A DNA stretch of 64,000 bases. Source: an uncultured Phycisphaerales bacterium. GTDB taxonomy: Bacteria > Planctomycetota > Phycisphaerae > Phycisphaerales > UBA1924. Position numbers and translations under genes: made by a program. The stretch covers positions 1 to 64,000 of the forward strand of contig CALMPG010000116.1 in assembly GCA_937871915.1 (NCBI GenBank), read 5' to 3'. Every line of letters starts with the position of its first letter. Within the stretch, counting starts at the first letter, position 1. Shown here piece by piece: positions 50,653 to 60,102 of this stretch. A model generated the notes under the pieces. It searched no databases. It was given only the letters and a program-made list of their open reading frames with translations, and was not told where the DNA came from.

Positions 50653-51291
50653 CTACCCCTTCCTCTTCTTCCTGACTTGTGGTTTGCCATTTGCGACTTG
50701 CGATTTGATCGCTCGCTCCACCATCTTTGCGATCACGTCGCACTCCACGTTCACCGCATCACCAACCCCCAGCCTGCTCAGCGTCGTCCTCGACAGTGTC
50801 TCCGGAATCAGCGCGGCCCAGAACCCGCCTTTGGTCACCCCCGCCACCGTCAGGCTCACTCCCTCCACGCACACCGACCCCGTGCTGACCACATACCTCC
50901 GAATCCCCGCCGGCACATCCACCCACACCCGCCAGTCCTCCCCGCTCTGCACCCGCTTCACCCGCCCCACCCCATCCACGTGTCCCTGCACGATGTGCCC
51001 GCCCAGAAACGTCGCGGCCGTCGCCGCGTGCTCCAAGTTCACCCGATCGCCCACGCCCAACTCCCCCAGGCGCGTCTTGTGCAGCGTCTCGGCCACCACA
51101 TCGAACTCCAACCCCCACGCCGCCCGCCCCACCACGGTCAGGCACACCCCCGTCACGCTCACCGAATCCCCAACCTTGGCCTTCTTTGCGTCCCCCCATC
51201 GCCCGGTGGCCACCCCGAGGCGCAGCATCCCCGTCCCACGCCGCGCTGCGCTCCGTACCGTCCCCACGGCCTGTACCAAGCCCGTGAACAT
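50653..51291 (-). CDS. ribE: Riboflavin synthase, alpha chain
   Basis: 212 residues from ATG 51291, at the conserved FTGLVQAVGTV. The enzyme is two lumazine-binding barrels; the second begins near residue 95. Typical motifs are VGDSVSVTGVCLTVV, FDVVAETL, LGGHIVQGHVDGVG, and VCVEGVSLTVAGV with SRTTLSRL. It dismutates two lumazines into riboflavin. The final 15 residues (KSQVANGKPQVRKKRKG) are encoded by a heptamer repeat plus a basic stretch and lie beyond the normal family end. It is 47 bp upstream of ruvC. Confidence 0.94.
   Translation of the reverse strand: MFTGLVQAVGTVRSAARRGTGMLRLGVATGRWGDAKKAKVGDSVSVTGVCLTVVGRAAWGLEFDVVAETLHKTRLGELGVGDRVNLEHAATAATFLGGHIVQGHVDGVGRVKRVQSGEDWRVWVDVPAGIRRYVVSTGSVCVEGVSLTVAGVTKGGFWAALIPETLSRTTLSRLGVGDAVNVECDVIAKMVERAIKSQVANGKPQVRKKRKG
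50674..50708. repeat. Heptanucleotide repeat in the ribE C-terminus
   Basis: Five 7-mers read GACTTGT, GGTTTGC, CATTTGC, GACTTGC, GATTTGA; in reverse complement they match the GCAAATG-type repeats at 29729. They encode part of the extra C-terminal tail. Confidence 0.75.
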
Positions 51292-51414
51292 CGCCCCCAC
51301 AGTATCCACCATCCCCTCCATTCCCCTCACAAATCCGCTCCGCCAAGCACACGGCCCTCAACCGTGGTACCCTACCGCCCCTTCTCCCTTGTGGGCCCAA
51401 CAGGAACGTTCCGG

Positions 51415-52653
51415 ATGATGACCCCCCGCCCCGACACCCGCCCCCGCGTTCTCGCCTCAACCTGCAGGCGCGCCCTTACCTGCGCGGCCTCCCTCGCCTG
51501 CGCCGTCGGGCCCCTCGCCGGCTGCTCGGCCGACGGCCCCGCGCGCCCGCAACCCCAATCCGCCACGGAGCGAGCCAAGTCCACGCCCATCCTCCTGGAC
51601 GACTACGCCAAACTCGGCTATCGCCTGGAGTGGCGCGGCTTCCCCACCATGCTCCCCGGCGAGCACATTACCCAGTTCGAGATCTTCGACGACATCGTCG
51701 TGGCCCAGGAATCCGCCGGCGTCGTCAGTGTTCTCGAGTCGCGTTCCGGCACCGCCCGCTGGTCCGACCAGGTCGCCGGCCGCCTCACCAAGTTTGTCGG
51801 CATCCTCCGCAATGACGACCGTCTGCTTGTCTCCAGCGAGTCGGAGATCTACTTCTACGACATCGCCACCGGGACGCTCAAGAACAAGCAGCAACTCCAG
51901 CAGGTTGTGAACACCCGCCCCGCGCGGGTCGGCGATATCCTCGTCTACGGGTGCGCGAACGGACAGGTCCTCGGCCACCTCCTCCTCAACGGCTTCCGGG
52001 CCTGGGCCACCGGCCTCGGCGGCTCCATCGCGACCGATCCCATCCTCACCTCCTCCGGGCGCGTCGCGCTGTGCTCCACCACCGGCGAACTCGTCATCCT
52101 CGACGGCCTGAGCGGCCTCTCCCAGGGGCGTGCCAAGATGTTCTCCGGCCCCGGCGCGTCCATCGCCTCCTCCGACACGGCCCTGTACATCGCCTCCACC
52201 GACCACTCCCTCTACGCCTACTCGTCCGAGGGCGCGGTCCCCTTCTGGCGCAAGCGCACCAGCCAGCCCCTCCGCCAGAAGCCGACCTACCACGACGGGC
52301 GCGTGTACTGCGACATGGGCGAGGCCGAACCCAACGACGCCCGGGCCTCGGCCCGCATCAAGACCCCAACCGTTGAGGTCATGGGCGGCCTCACGTGCTT
52401 CGATTCCGCAAACGGCAAGGTCCTCTGGTCGAATCCCAAGGTCTCGGGCGTGCTCATCGGCCTCCGCAACAAGCGCCTCGTCGTCTGGAACGCCGCCGAC
52501 TCCACCGTCTACACCCTCCAGCCCGCGGACGGCGTCATTGTCGAGGCCGTCAAGCTCCCCGGCGTCACCATGCTCAAGCCCGACGCCTTCACCGACGGCA
52601 ACCTCTACGCCGTCAGCACCACGGGTCTGGTCTCCAAGCTCGCCCCCAAGTGA
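51415..52653 (+). CDS. PQQ-like beta-propeller lipoprotein
   Basis: 412 residues from the double ATG at 51415 (AGGA about 9 nt upstream). A lipoprotein signal ends with lipobox PLAGC (about residue 37). The body has propeller-like units of PQQ/BamB type, for example SGVVSVLESRSGTARWSDQVAG, ANGQVLGHLLLNGFRAWATGLGGSIAT, LYAYSSEGAVPFW and LTCFDSANGKVLWSNPKVSG. BamB-like scaffolds act in the outer-membrane assembly system, but this could equally be another repeat protein. It is followed 153 bp later by purH. Confidence 0.85.
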   Translation: MMTPRPDTRPRVLASTCRRALTCAASLACAVGPLAGCSADGPARPQPQSATERAKSTPILLDDYAKLGYRLEWRGFPTMLPGEHITQFEIFDDIVVAQESAGVVSVLESRSGTARWSDQVAGRLTKFVGILRNDDRLLVSSESEIYFYDIATGTLKNKQQLQQVVNTRPARVGDILVYGCANGQVLGHLLLNGFRAWATGLGGSIATDPILTSSGRVALCSTTGELVILDGLSGLSQGRAKMFSGPGASIASSDTALYIASTDHSLYAYSSEGAVPFWRKRTSQPLRQKPTYHDGRVYCDMGEAEPNDARASARIKTPTVEVMGGLTCFDSANGKVLWSNPKVSGVLIGLRNKRLVVWNAADSTVYTLQPADGVIVEAVKLPGVTMLKPDAFTDGNLYAVSTTGLVSKLAPK

Positions 52654-52777
52654 CCGTCCCACGGGCATCCCGCCCGAGTTTGTTGCGTGGTGGGCTGGTT
52701 TCTTTGCCCGTGCCCCCCTCCCCGTTTTTGAGTACCATCGTCCCAGCGGAGCCCCCGGTTCCGCCTCGGTCCTGTCC

Positions 52778-52805
52778 GATTTGCCATTTGCCATTCACGA
52801 TTTCC
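52778..52805. repeat. Heptanucleotide repeat abutting the purH start
   Basis: Four 7-mers, GATTTGC, CATTTGC, CATTCAC, GATTTCC, end one base before the purH ATG. The repeat replaces the expected Shine-Dalgarno region, where no GGAG-like sequence is visible. Confidence 0.75.
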
Positions 52806-52806
52806 C

Positions 52807-54492
52807 ATGCCCATCCGCCGCGCCCTCCTCTCCGTTTCCGACAAGTCCGACCTCCTCCCCTTCGCGCGCGCCCTCATCGCCCGCGGCGTTACCCTTCTCT
52901 CCACCGGGGGCACGGCCAAGGCCCTGGCCGCCGCGGGCATCCCCGTGACCCCCGTCGAGACCGTCACGCAGTTCCCCGAGGGTCTCGACGGGCGCGTCAA
53001 GACGCTCCACCCCGCCATCCACGCCGGCCTCCTCGCCCTGCGCGACAACCCCGAGCACACCGCCTTCCTCGCCAAGCACCACTTCCATCCCATCGATCTG
53101 GTCTGCATCAACCTCTACCCCTTCCAGCAGACCATCGCCGACCCGAACGTCTCCTACGAGACCGCCATCGAGAACATCGACATCGGCGGTCCCGCCATGC
53201 TCCGTGCCGCGGCCAAGAACCACCGCTTCGTCACCGTCCTCACCTCCCCCTCCCAATACGATCGCGTCATCCAGGAGATGGACGCTCCCGAGCCCGCCAC
53301 CGAGCAGCGCCCCGAGCGCAAGCGAGGGGGGTCTCCCCGCCCCCCCGACACCCTTCCGGAGACCCGGGCCGAGCTCGCCGCCGCCGCGTTCGCCCGCACG
53401 GCCGAGTACGACGCGGCCATCGCCTCTTACCTCTCCCGGCGCGCCCCGACGGCCTTCCCGTCCGTCCTCGACCTTCGCTACACCAAGCTCGACCAGCTCC
53501 GCTACGGAGAGAATCCCCACCAGGAAGCCGCCCTCTATCGCGACCCCGCAAGCACCGGCCAGACCATTCCCAACGCCACGCAGCTCCACGGCAAGCAGCT
53601 CAGCTACAACAACATCAACGATGCCGCGGCCGCCCTCGAGGTCGTCAAGGCCCTGGCACGGCTCTCCGGTGGCACGGCTCTCCAGAGCCGTGATTCCGCC
53701 GCCGTCGTCATCAAGCACACCAATCCTTGCGGTGGCGCCGTCGCCAGCACAACCCACGAAGCCATCGGCGCGGCCATCGCCGGCGACCCCCTCGCCGCCT
53801 ACGGCGGCATCCTCGCCTGCTCCACCCCCATCGATCTCGCTGCTGCGAAGGTCATCGCCGACCCCAAGAACTTCCTCGAAGTCATCGTCGCGCCGTCCTT
53901 CTCGGACGACGCCTTGGCCCTTCTCCGCGAACGCTGGACGCAGGTCCGCCTGCTGGCGGTGGGCAGCCGCCTCCCCTCCAGCGCCCGCAAGCTCGACTAC
54001 AAGTCCATCCCCGGCGGCATGCTCGTCCAGGACCGCGACTCCGGGTGGCCCGGTCGCTCCGCGGCCGGTTCCGCCGCCCCGATCTGGCACCACGCCGCCG
54101 GCCCCAAACCCTCAGACGCCCAACTCCACGCCGCCCAGATCCTCGAGACCCTCTGTCGCTTCGTCACCAGCAACGCCATAGTCCTGGGTGGGTCCGGCTC
54201 TCCGAACCGGACGGACTCGGCCACCCGCCTCTACGGCCTCGGCTCGGGCCAGGTTGACCGCGTTTCCGCCTGCCGCCTCGCCATCGAGAAGGCCGGTCCG
54301 CTCGCGAGGGGAAGCATCGCCGTCGGCGACGCCTTTTTCCCCTTCCCCGACGGCCCGCAGCTGCTCATCAACGCGGGTGTCTCGATGATCGTCCACCCCG
54401 GCGGCTCGAAGCGCGACCAGGAGACGCTCGACCTGTGCCAGACCCACGGCGTCACCTGCATGACCACGGGCGTCAGGCATTTTCGGCACTGA
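52807..54492 (+). CDS. purH: Bifunctional AICAR transformylase/IMP cyclohydrolase (PurH)
   Basis: 561 residues, longer than the usual 510-530. The N-terminal IMP cyclohydrolase starts RRALLSVSDKSDL and continues with LLSTGGTAKALAAAGI, GRVKTLHPAIHAGLL, and NLYPFQQTIADP. The C-terminal transformylase has the KHTNPCGG motif (His and Lys active site) and GGNSP-like GGSGSPN. It carries out the last two steps of IMP synthesis. Extra in-frame segments occur near residues 168-185, 285-297, 404-418 and 459-472; the second (53673-53692) and fourth lie at small palindromes. Catalytic motifs are untouched, so activity is likely. The RBS is unclear because of the abutting repeat. Confidence 0.94.
   Translation: MPIRRALLSVSDKSDLLPFARALIARGVTLLSTGGTAKALAAAGIPVTPVETVTQFPEGLDGRVKTLHPAIHAGLLALRDNPEHTAFLAKHHFHPIDLVCINLYPFQQTIADPNVSYETAIENIDIGGPAMLRAAAKNHRFVTVLTSPSQYDRVIQEMDAPEPATEQRPERKRGGSPRPPDTLPETRAELAAAAFARTAEYDAAIASYLSRRAPTAFPSVLDLRYTKLDQLRYGENPHQEAALYRDPASTGQTIPNATQLHGKQLSYNNINDAAAALEVVKALARLSGGTALQSRDSAAVVIKHTNPCGGAVASTTHEAIGAAIAGDPLAAYGGILACSTPIDLAAAKVIADPKNFLEVIVAPSFSDDALALLRERWTQVRLLAVGSRLPSSARKLDYKSIPGGMLVQDRDSGWPGRSAAGSAAPIWHHAAGPKPSDAQLHAAQILETLCRFVTSNAIVLGGSGSPNRTDSATRLYGLGSGQVDRVSACRLAIEKAGPLARGSIAVGDAFFPFPDGPQLLINAGVSMIVHPGGSKRDQETLDLCQTHGVTCMTTGVRHFRH
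53673..53692. repeat. Palindrome inside purH
   Basis: CACGGCTCT-CC-AGAGCCGTG, a perfect 9-bp stem, lies in frame and adds residues just before the conserved IKHTNPCG motif. A related palindrome, GGTCCGG-CTCT-CCGAACC (one mismatch), is at 54191-54208 in the same gene. Confidence 0.8.
54191..54212. repeat. Second palindrome inside purH
   Basis: GGTCCGG and CCGAACC pair with one mismatch around loop CTCT; GTCCGG and CCGGAC also pair as an alternative. It encodes the extra GSGSPNRTDS segment. It shares the CTCTCC core with the 53673 palindrome. Confidence 0.65.
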
Positions 54493-54680
54493 CATACCTG
54501 AGCCGAGCCCGAAGGGGCTGTGGTCGCTTGCTATCGCTCCGGGCCCAAGCCACGGGGGTATTCGGGCCGACCGCCTTCGTTGAGTTGTTCCGAGGGCTTC
54601 TGGGACCTTGAATCGCGGTTTTTTGCCTCGGGTCGGCTCTTTGTGAAATCCAACCGCGGCTTTGGTCCGTAGTTTGTTGT

Positions 54681-56330
54681 GTGATCACTCCACTCATTCG
54701 CACCCTCACCGGGGCCGCTGTGCTATGCAGCGCGGCGGCCGCTCTCGCCACTCCCCCCGCACGCCTGGTCCGCTTCTCGCGCGATGTCCCCCAGCCCATC
54801 TTCGTCACCGCTCCTCCCGGCGATTCCGAGCGCATCATCGCCGCCTCGCGCCCGGGCGTGATCTACGCGCTGGATGCTCAGTCCGGTGGGGCCGACCCGG
54901 TTCGCGTCCTCGACATCGCCGATCGGGTCAGCACCGAGAACGACAACGGACTCCTCGGCCTTGCCTTCGATCCTGCCTTCGCCACCACCGGCTTCCTTTA
55001 TATCAACTACAACTCCCTCGACGGCTTCGTCAACCTCGTCCGCTACCACATCGATCGCACCGATGGGGCCTTCATCGCCGAGCCCCAGAGCGCGGCCGTC
55101 ATTTGGCGCTATCCCCGACCCCTGGGCCACAACGGCGGCTGGATCGGCTTCAGCCCCACCAACGGCTACCTGTACATTACCTCCGGAGACGGCGACACCG
55201 GCGCCACCCCGGACTTCGCGGGCCACGCCCAAAGCCTCACGGGCGAACGCCTCGGCAAGGTCCTCCGCATCGACCCATCCTCCGACGACTTCCCGGCCGA
55301 CCCCGACCGCAACTACCACGTCCCGGCCTCCAACCCCTTCGTGAACCTCGCCGGCGACGACGAGATCTGGTCCTACGGCGTCCGCAATCCCTGGCGGGCC
55401 TCCTTCGACCGCACCACCGGCGACTTCTACTTCGGCGACGTCGGCAACGGCAGCTGGGAGGAAATCGACGTCGAGCCCGCGGCCGGCCCCGGCGGGCGCA
55501 ACTACGGCTGGCCCTGCATGGAAGGAAACCACTGCCTCGGCCCCACCCAGTGCGACTGCAACAACCCCGCTCTCATTCCCCCCGTCTGGGAGGGATCGCA
55601 TCCCTCGGTCGCCAGCATCACCGGCGGCTATGTCTACCGCGGGGCGGCGATCCCCGAGTTCGCGGGGCTCTACTTCTTCGGAGACTTTGTCAGGTCCAAG
55701 TACTTCTCGTTCCGCTTCGTCGGGGGACAGGCCGCCGAACTCACCGAACGTACCGCCCAGTTCATCCCCGCCGGAGAGACCCGCCCCGCCCCCCTTGTTG
55801 CCTCCTTCGGCGAGGACACCGCCGGCGAGCTCTATCTCTGTTCCATCTACACGGGCACGATCTACAAGCTCGTCCCCTATCCCTGCCTGCCCGTGGTGGA
55901 CGTTCAGCCCCTGCCGCAGTCGCAAGCCGAGACTACCACGCTCCAACTCCGCGTCATGGGCGCTGGCGCCGATCCGCTCACATTCCAGTGGTTCAAGGGC
56001 GTCCAGCCCCTCGCCGACGACGCCCGGATCCAAGGCTCGCTCACGCCCACGCTCACCATCACGCAGGCCGGGATCGCCGACTCCGGCGACTACTCGGTTG
56101 TGCTCACCAGCCCCTGCGGCTCCACGCCCAGCGATCCTGTGGCCGTCACCGTCTATGTCTGCATCCACGCCGACTTCAACCAGAGCGGAACGCTCACCGT
56201 GCAGGACATCTTCGACTTTCTCAACGGCTGGTTCGCCGCCGTCCCCGCCGCGGACTTCAACCAGAGCGGCGTGCTCGATGTTCAGGACATCTTCGACTAC
56301 CTCAACGCCTGGTTCGCGGGCTGCCCGTGA
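54681..56330 (+). CDS. Secreted PQQ-dependent sugar dehydrogenase-like protein with Ig and dockerin
   Basis: 549 residues. A signal peptide (TLTGAAVLCSAAAALATP) precedes a glucose/sorbosone dehydrogenase-like propeller (about 28-395): ENDNGLLGLAFDPAF, LGHNGGWIGFSP, YLYITSGDGDTG, GKVLRIDP, WSYGVRNPWRASFD and GGYVYRG. This family can bind PQQ; the key His residue pair is only partly visible to me. An Ig-like domain (about 405-490) and two dockerin repeats (ADFN...QDIFDFLNGWF, ADFN...QDIFDYLNAWFAGCP) follow. It is likely to oxidise a sugar or be a binding propeller on the surface. Confidence 0.88.
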   Translation: MITPLIRTLTGAAVLCSAAAALATPPARLVRFSRDVPQPIFVTAPPGDSERIIAASRPGVIYALDAQSGGADPVRVLDIADRVSTENDNGLLGLAFDPAFATTGFLYINYNSLDGFVNLVRYHIDRTDGAFIAEPQSAAVIWRYPRPLGHNGGWIGFSPTNGYLYITSGDGDTGATPDFAGHAQSLTGERLGKVLRIDPSSDDFPADPDRNYHVPASNPFVNLAGDDEIWSYGVRNPWRASFDRTTGDFYFGDVGNGSWEEIDVEPAAGPGGRNYGWPCMEGNHCLGPTQCDCNNPALIPPVWEGSHPSVASITGGYVYRGAAIPEFAGLYFFGDFVRSKYFSFRFVGGQAAELTERTAQFIPAGETRPAPLVASFGEDTAGELYLCSIYTGTIYKLVPYPCLPVVDVQPLPQSQAETTTLQLRVMGAGADPLTFQWFKGVQPLADDARIQGSLTPTLTITQAGIADSGDYSVVLTSPCGSTPSDPVAVTVYVCIHADFNQSGTLTVQDIFDFLNGWFAAVPAADFNQSGVLDVQDIFDYLNAWFAGCP

Positions 56331-56336
56331 GGCTCC

Positions 56337-56744
56337 TCACACCCCCAACTCCTCCACGCCCCGCGTCCGCCGATGCCGGTTGACCACTCTCAGCACCCGC
56401 GGCCGCGACACGATCCAGCGCTCCAGCCGGAACTTCCCCGGAAACTCCGCCAGCATGATCCCCACGAGGATTGCTACCAACCCCGGCCCCGGCAGCACCA
56501 GCATCGCGATCCCCGCCGCGACCAGCACCCATCCCACCACGTTCTTGCCGATCCGGACCGTCCACCCGAGCACCGGGTGCCGGTTTCTCCACGGCGTCAC
56601 CGCCCGACGCTCCCGCCGGAAATAGTCCGCCGGGATCCGCACCAGCACCGCCGGCACCGCCAGCAGCGTGACAAGGAACATCGCCACCGACGCCGCCGTC
56701 AGATACCACCCCAGCCACGCATACTCTCTGATCCACTCGGCCAT
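56337..56744 (-). CDS. PGPGW-motif membrane protein
   Basis: 135 residues from ATG 56744. Two hydrophobic segments are separated by a basic linker: WYLTAASVAMFLVTLLAVPAVLV and GWVLVAAGIAMLVLPGPGLVAILVG. The second carries the PGPG motif of the small PGPGW transmembrane family, whose function is unknown. The frame is open 16 codons further upstream without good start signals. It ends 6 bp from the convergent dockerin gene stop. Confidence 0.8.
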   Translation of the reverse strand: MAEWIREYAWLGWYLTAASVAMFLVTLLAVPAVLVRIPADYFRRERRAVTPWRNRHPVLGWTVRIGKNVVGWVLVAAGIAMLVLPGPGLVAILVGIMLAEFPGKFRLERWIVSRPRVLRVVNRHRRTRGVEELGV

Positions 56745-56926
56745 AGAGCCCCAAACCCCCCATTCGCCCCGCACCCATTCGTCCGATATCATTGCCCACA
56801 GATCAACTCGTCTGGACTCTACCCAACCAGACTACACACTACGGTGGGCCCCGCTCCTTTCCTTCTCCCCTCGGCCCTCCGCCTTCGCTTCACCGGTCCC
56901 GCCTAACGGTGGTCCCCGAGCGTTCC

Positions 56927-57703
56927 ATGAGCAGTTCACGCGGCAGACCCCGTCTCCAGCGCCCTTCCGCCTCCGTCGATGAGGCGGCCGCACTATCGGA
57001 ATCGGCCGGGATCGCGGCCTCCCTCCCCCTCGGCTCGCTCATCGGCATGGCCCACGCGAGCGGCGTCGCCTCCGCCCTCGATTACAAGGTGCTAGTCCTC
57101 AACAAGGCCTTCGTGGCCGTGCGAGTCATCTCCGCGCGCCGGGCCTTCAGCCTCATCTGCCGCGATATCGCCGAGATCATCCACGTCGAGAACGGCAAGT
57201 ACCTCAGCTACGACTTCGAGTCCTGGGCGGAACTCTCCCAGCTCCAAAAAGCCTTCGAGCCCGACGCGCCCAGCGGCCCCGGCTCGCACGACTGGATCCG
57301 CACCGTCCGGTTCGACATCGTCGTGCCCCGCATCATCCGCCTTCTGGGCTACGACCGCCTCCCCGCCCAGATCGTCAAGCTCAACCGCCGCAACCTCTTC
57401 GCCCGCGACCGCAACCAGTGCCAGTACTGCGGGCGCAACTTCCCCACCAACGAACTCTCCATCGACCATGTCCTTCCCCGGGCCCAAGGCGGCGGCGACT
57501 CGTGGGAGAACCTCGTGTGCGCCTGCATCAAGTGCAACGCCCGCAAGGGCGGTCGCACCCCCGACCAGGCCCACATGAAGATGATCCGCCTCCCCGTCAA
57601 GCCCAGGCGCAACCCGCTCATCTCCATCCGCCTCGGCCAGGACCGCTACCACTCGTGGAAGGCGTTCCTCGACGACGCGTATTGGAACGTCGAGCTCAAG
57701 TAG
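56927..57703 (+). CDS. HNH endonuclease-domain protein
   Basis: 258 residues from ATG 56927. The C-terminal HNH nuclease has two zinc Cys pairs and the HNH core: CQYCGRNFPTNELSIDHVLP and GDSWENLVCACIKCNARKGGRTP. The N-terminal 150 residues (LVLNKAFVAVRVISARRAFSLICRDIAEII) are typical of the bacterial '5-methylcytosine-restriction-like' HNH family found in many housekeeping genomes. Such proteins cut DNA, but the role is unknown. No methyltransferase or phage genes are adjacent. The following gene has a strong RBS 13 bp after the stop. Confidence 0.9.
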   Translation: MSSSRGRPRLQRPSASVDEAAALSESAGIAASLPLGSLIGMAHASGVASALDYKVLVLNKAFVAVRVISARRAFSLICRDIAEIIHVENGKYLSYDFESWAELSQLQKAFEPDAPSGPGSHDWIRTVRFDIVVPRIIRLLGYDRLPAQIVKLNRRNLFARDRNQCQYCGRNFPTNELSIDHVLPRAQGGGDSWENLVCACIKCNARKGGRTPDQAHMKMIRLPVKPRRNPLISIRLGQDRYHSWKAFLDDAYWNVELK

Positions 57704-57725
57704 CACATCCAAGGAGGGCGCCATC

Positions 57726-60056
57726 GTGGCCGCACGTCAGCGAGATCGAAGCGGCCTCACCGGACTGTCGGTTCGGGTGCTGCGTGTGGTGCTCCTTGTC
57801 GCGAGCGCCGCGATGCTCCTGCCCGTCCCGAACGCGCACGCACAGTGTGCGGGGCACTGGGTCGCCGGCTCCGGAATTCCTGGCCTGAACGGCGTCGCCT
57901 ATGCGGCCAAGGCGTGGGATCCCGATGGACCCGGACCCCAACCGGCCATACTTGTGGTCGGCGGCGATTTCAAGGTCGCGGGTTCTTCGATTGTGTCGAA
58001 TATCGCGGCATGGGACGGAACTCGATGGACTTCGCTCGGCACAGGAACCAATGGCATTGTGTACGCCCTGTCAGAACTGCCTTCTGGCGAGTTACTCGTT
58101 GCCGGTGAGTTTGCTTCCGCCGGAGGCGTTGCGGCGACCGGTCTGGCAAAGTGGAACGGGGCGGTCTGGTCACCAGTTGCTCCGGGCCTCTCCGGATTTG
58201 TACGCGCCGTGAGCGTCCTTCCCAATGGGGACATTGTCGTCGGCGGGAGCATACCTACCGCGGGGTCTGTGGTCGTGAACAACATTGCCCGCTGGGATGG
58301 AACTTCATGGTCGAGGTTGAGCACGGGAATATCTGGAACCGTCCTTGCTCTGGCCTCCCTACCGAACGGCGACATCGTCGCAGGGGGTATCTTTTTCTCC
58401 GCCGGAGGGGTGAGCGTGAACTGCATCGCGAGATGGGACGGTGCGAACTGGTCGCCCCTGGGCTCCGGAGTGCGGAGCGGAACCGGCGGCGCTGCTGTGT
58501 ACGCGCTCGCCACACTCCCGACGGGAGAGGTCGTAGTAGGCGGCTCGTTTGTCTACGCTGGCACAGTGCTGACCGGGGCGACGAACATCGCAACTTGGAA
58601 CGGCACGTCATGGTCCGCGATTGGTAGCGGATTGACCTCAACGGTGTACTCGATCATGGTCCTCCCGCAGGGCGTCCTGATCGCCGGCGGCCACTTTGGC
58701 TTGCCGGGTGGTCCTCAGCTCACGGGAATCGCCCGTTGGAACTCAACAGAATGGTCGCCGATGGGGCCGGGGTTCGGAGCTGGCTTAATTTACGCGCTCG
58801 CGTCGCTTCCCGACGCCGAAGTGGTCGCCGCGGGCGACTTCACGCTTACCGGGGACTTGCTCCCGGCGTCGCGGGTGGCTCGTTGGAGCGGGCAGGCATG
58901 GTCGTCGTTCGGCACCGGTATCAACGCTGCCGTATTCTGTCTGGCCGCGCTTCCAGACAACAACCTCGTTGTGGGAGGGATTTTCGTTTCGGCGGGCGAT
59001 GTCCTTGCAAGACAGATCGCTCGCTGGAATGGACAGGCTTGGTCTGCTCTTGGATCGGGGGCGAACGGCGTCGTGCACGCTGTTACGGCGCTTCCCGATG
59101 GCACCTTCATCGCCGGTGGAGCGTTCACATCCATGGGCGGCAGTCCGATCGCCTACATCTCACGGTGGAATGGTGCATCTTGGGAACCACTCGGCTCGGG
59201 GTTGAATGGGTCGGTATCAACGTTGTTGACTCTTTCCAACGGGAGCGTTCTTGTCGGCGGACAGTTCACCACGGCAGGAGGCAGCCCCGCCAGTCGTATC
59301 GCCCTCTGGAACGGCCAGGCTTGGTCGACCTTGGGAGCTGGGCTTGACGGCACCGTCCAGGCACTTGCGGAGATGCCAAACGGCGATCTCGTAGCGGGAG
59401 GCCGTTTCAATAACTCCGGGGGTAATCCAATCGCCAAGATCGCAAGGTGGAATGGCCTGACCTGGAATCCATTTGGCTCAGGAATGGGAAACTCAAATGC
59501 TTCCGTTGGCGCGCTGAAGGTGCAACCGGGTGGCGGTCTGCTCGCCGGCGGTCAATTCGCGAGCGCGGGGGGAGTGCCCGCGTTCAATATCGCCCGATGG
59601 GACGGCGCGGCGTGGTCCGCACTTGGTGCCGGAACCAGCGGCGGCGTCTCCTCAATGGAGATTCTGCCCAACGGAAGTGTGATTGTGGCTGGGAGTTTCC
59701 TGAACGCAGGAGGAACCCCCGTTGGCGGACTTGCAGTTTGGAACGGATCGACGTGGTCCGCTTTCAGCCCGGGCACCGACGCAGGGGCCGGGATAGTTTC
59801 CACGCTTCCAGACGGCGACCTGATCTTCGGCGGAGGCTTTGTCAGGACCGGCGATATGGTCTCTGCTCAAGTCGGCCGCTACAGCATCTGTCGGGCGGAC
59901 TACAACTGTTCGGGTGCGGCGGGGGTCCAGGACATCTTCGATTTTCTCGCGGCGTGGTTGGCCGGCGATCCGAGGGCCGACTTCGATCGTACTGGCGGAT
60001 TGCAGGTCGAGGACATCTTCGCCTATGTCAACGCCTGGTTTGTCGGCTGTCCATAA
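57726..60056 (+). CDS. Secreted delta-60-like repeat protein with C-terminal dockerin pair
   Basis: 776 residues from GTG 57726, with a canonical AAGGAGG (57711-57717) 8 nt before it. A signal peptide is present (VVLLVASAAMLLPVPNAHAQ). About 14 repeats follow with the consensus ARW.G..WS.LGSG..G.V.AL..LPNGD.V.GG.F..AGG....NI, so the fold should be a multi-bladed propeller. Two dockerin repeats (ADYNCSG...QDIFDFLAAWLAG and ADFDRTG...EDIFAYVNAWFVGCP) end it. It is a full-length relative of the truncated protein at the left edge. Role: surface-bound carbohydrate or protein binding is a guess. Confidence 0.9.
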   Translation: MAARQRDRSGLTGLSVRVLRVVLLVASAAMLLPVPNAHAQCAGHWVAGSGIPGLNGVAYAAKAWDPDGPGPQPAILVVGGDFKVAGSSIVSNIAAWDGTRWTSLGTGTNGIVYALSELPSGELLVAGEFASAGGVAATGLAKWNGAVWSPVAPGLSGFVRAVSVLPNGDIVVGGSIPTAGSVVVNNIARWDGTSWSRLSTGISGTVLALASLPNGDIVAGGIFFSAGGVSVNCIARWDGANWSPLGSGVRSGTGGAAVYALATLPTGEVVVGGSFVYAGTVLTGATNIATWNGTSWSAIGSGLTSTVYSIMVLPQGVLIAGGHFGLPGGPQLTGIARWNSTEWSPMGPGFGAGLIYALASLPDAEVVAAGDFTLTGDLLPASRVARWSGQAWSSFGTGINAAVFCLAALPDNNLVVGGIFVSAGDVLARQIARWNGQAWSALGSGANGVVHAVTALPDGTFIAGGAFTSMGGSPIAYISRWNGASWEPLGSGLNGSVSTLLTLSNGSVLVGGQFTTAGGSPASRIALWNGQAWSTLGAGLDGTVQALAEMPNGDLVAGGRFNNSGGNPIAKIARWNGLTWNPFGSGMGNSNASVGALKVQPGGGLLAGGQFASAGGVPAFNIARWDGAAWSALGAGTSGGVSSMEILPNGSVIVAGSFLNAGGTPVGGLAVWNGSTWSAFSPGTDAGAGIVSTLPDGDLIFGGGFVRTGDMVSAQVGRYSICRADYNCSGAAGVQDIFDFLAAWLAGDPRADFDRTGGLQVEDIFAYVNAWFVGCP

Positions 60057-60102
60057 TGGCTCTATCGCGTCACACCGACGCGTTTGCGCGCAAGGGCCTG
60101 AG

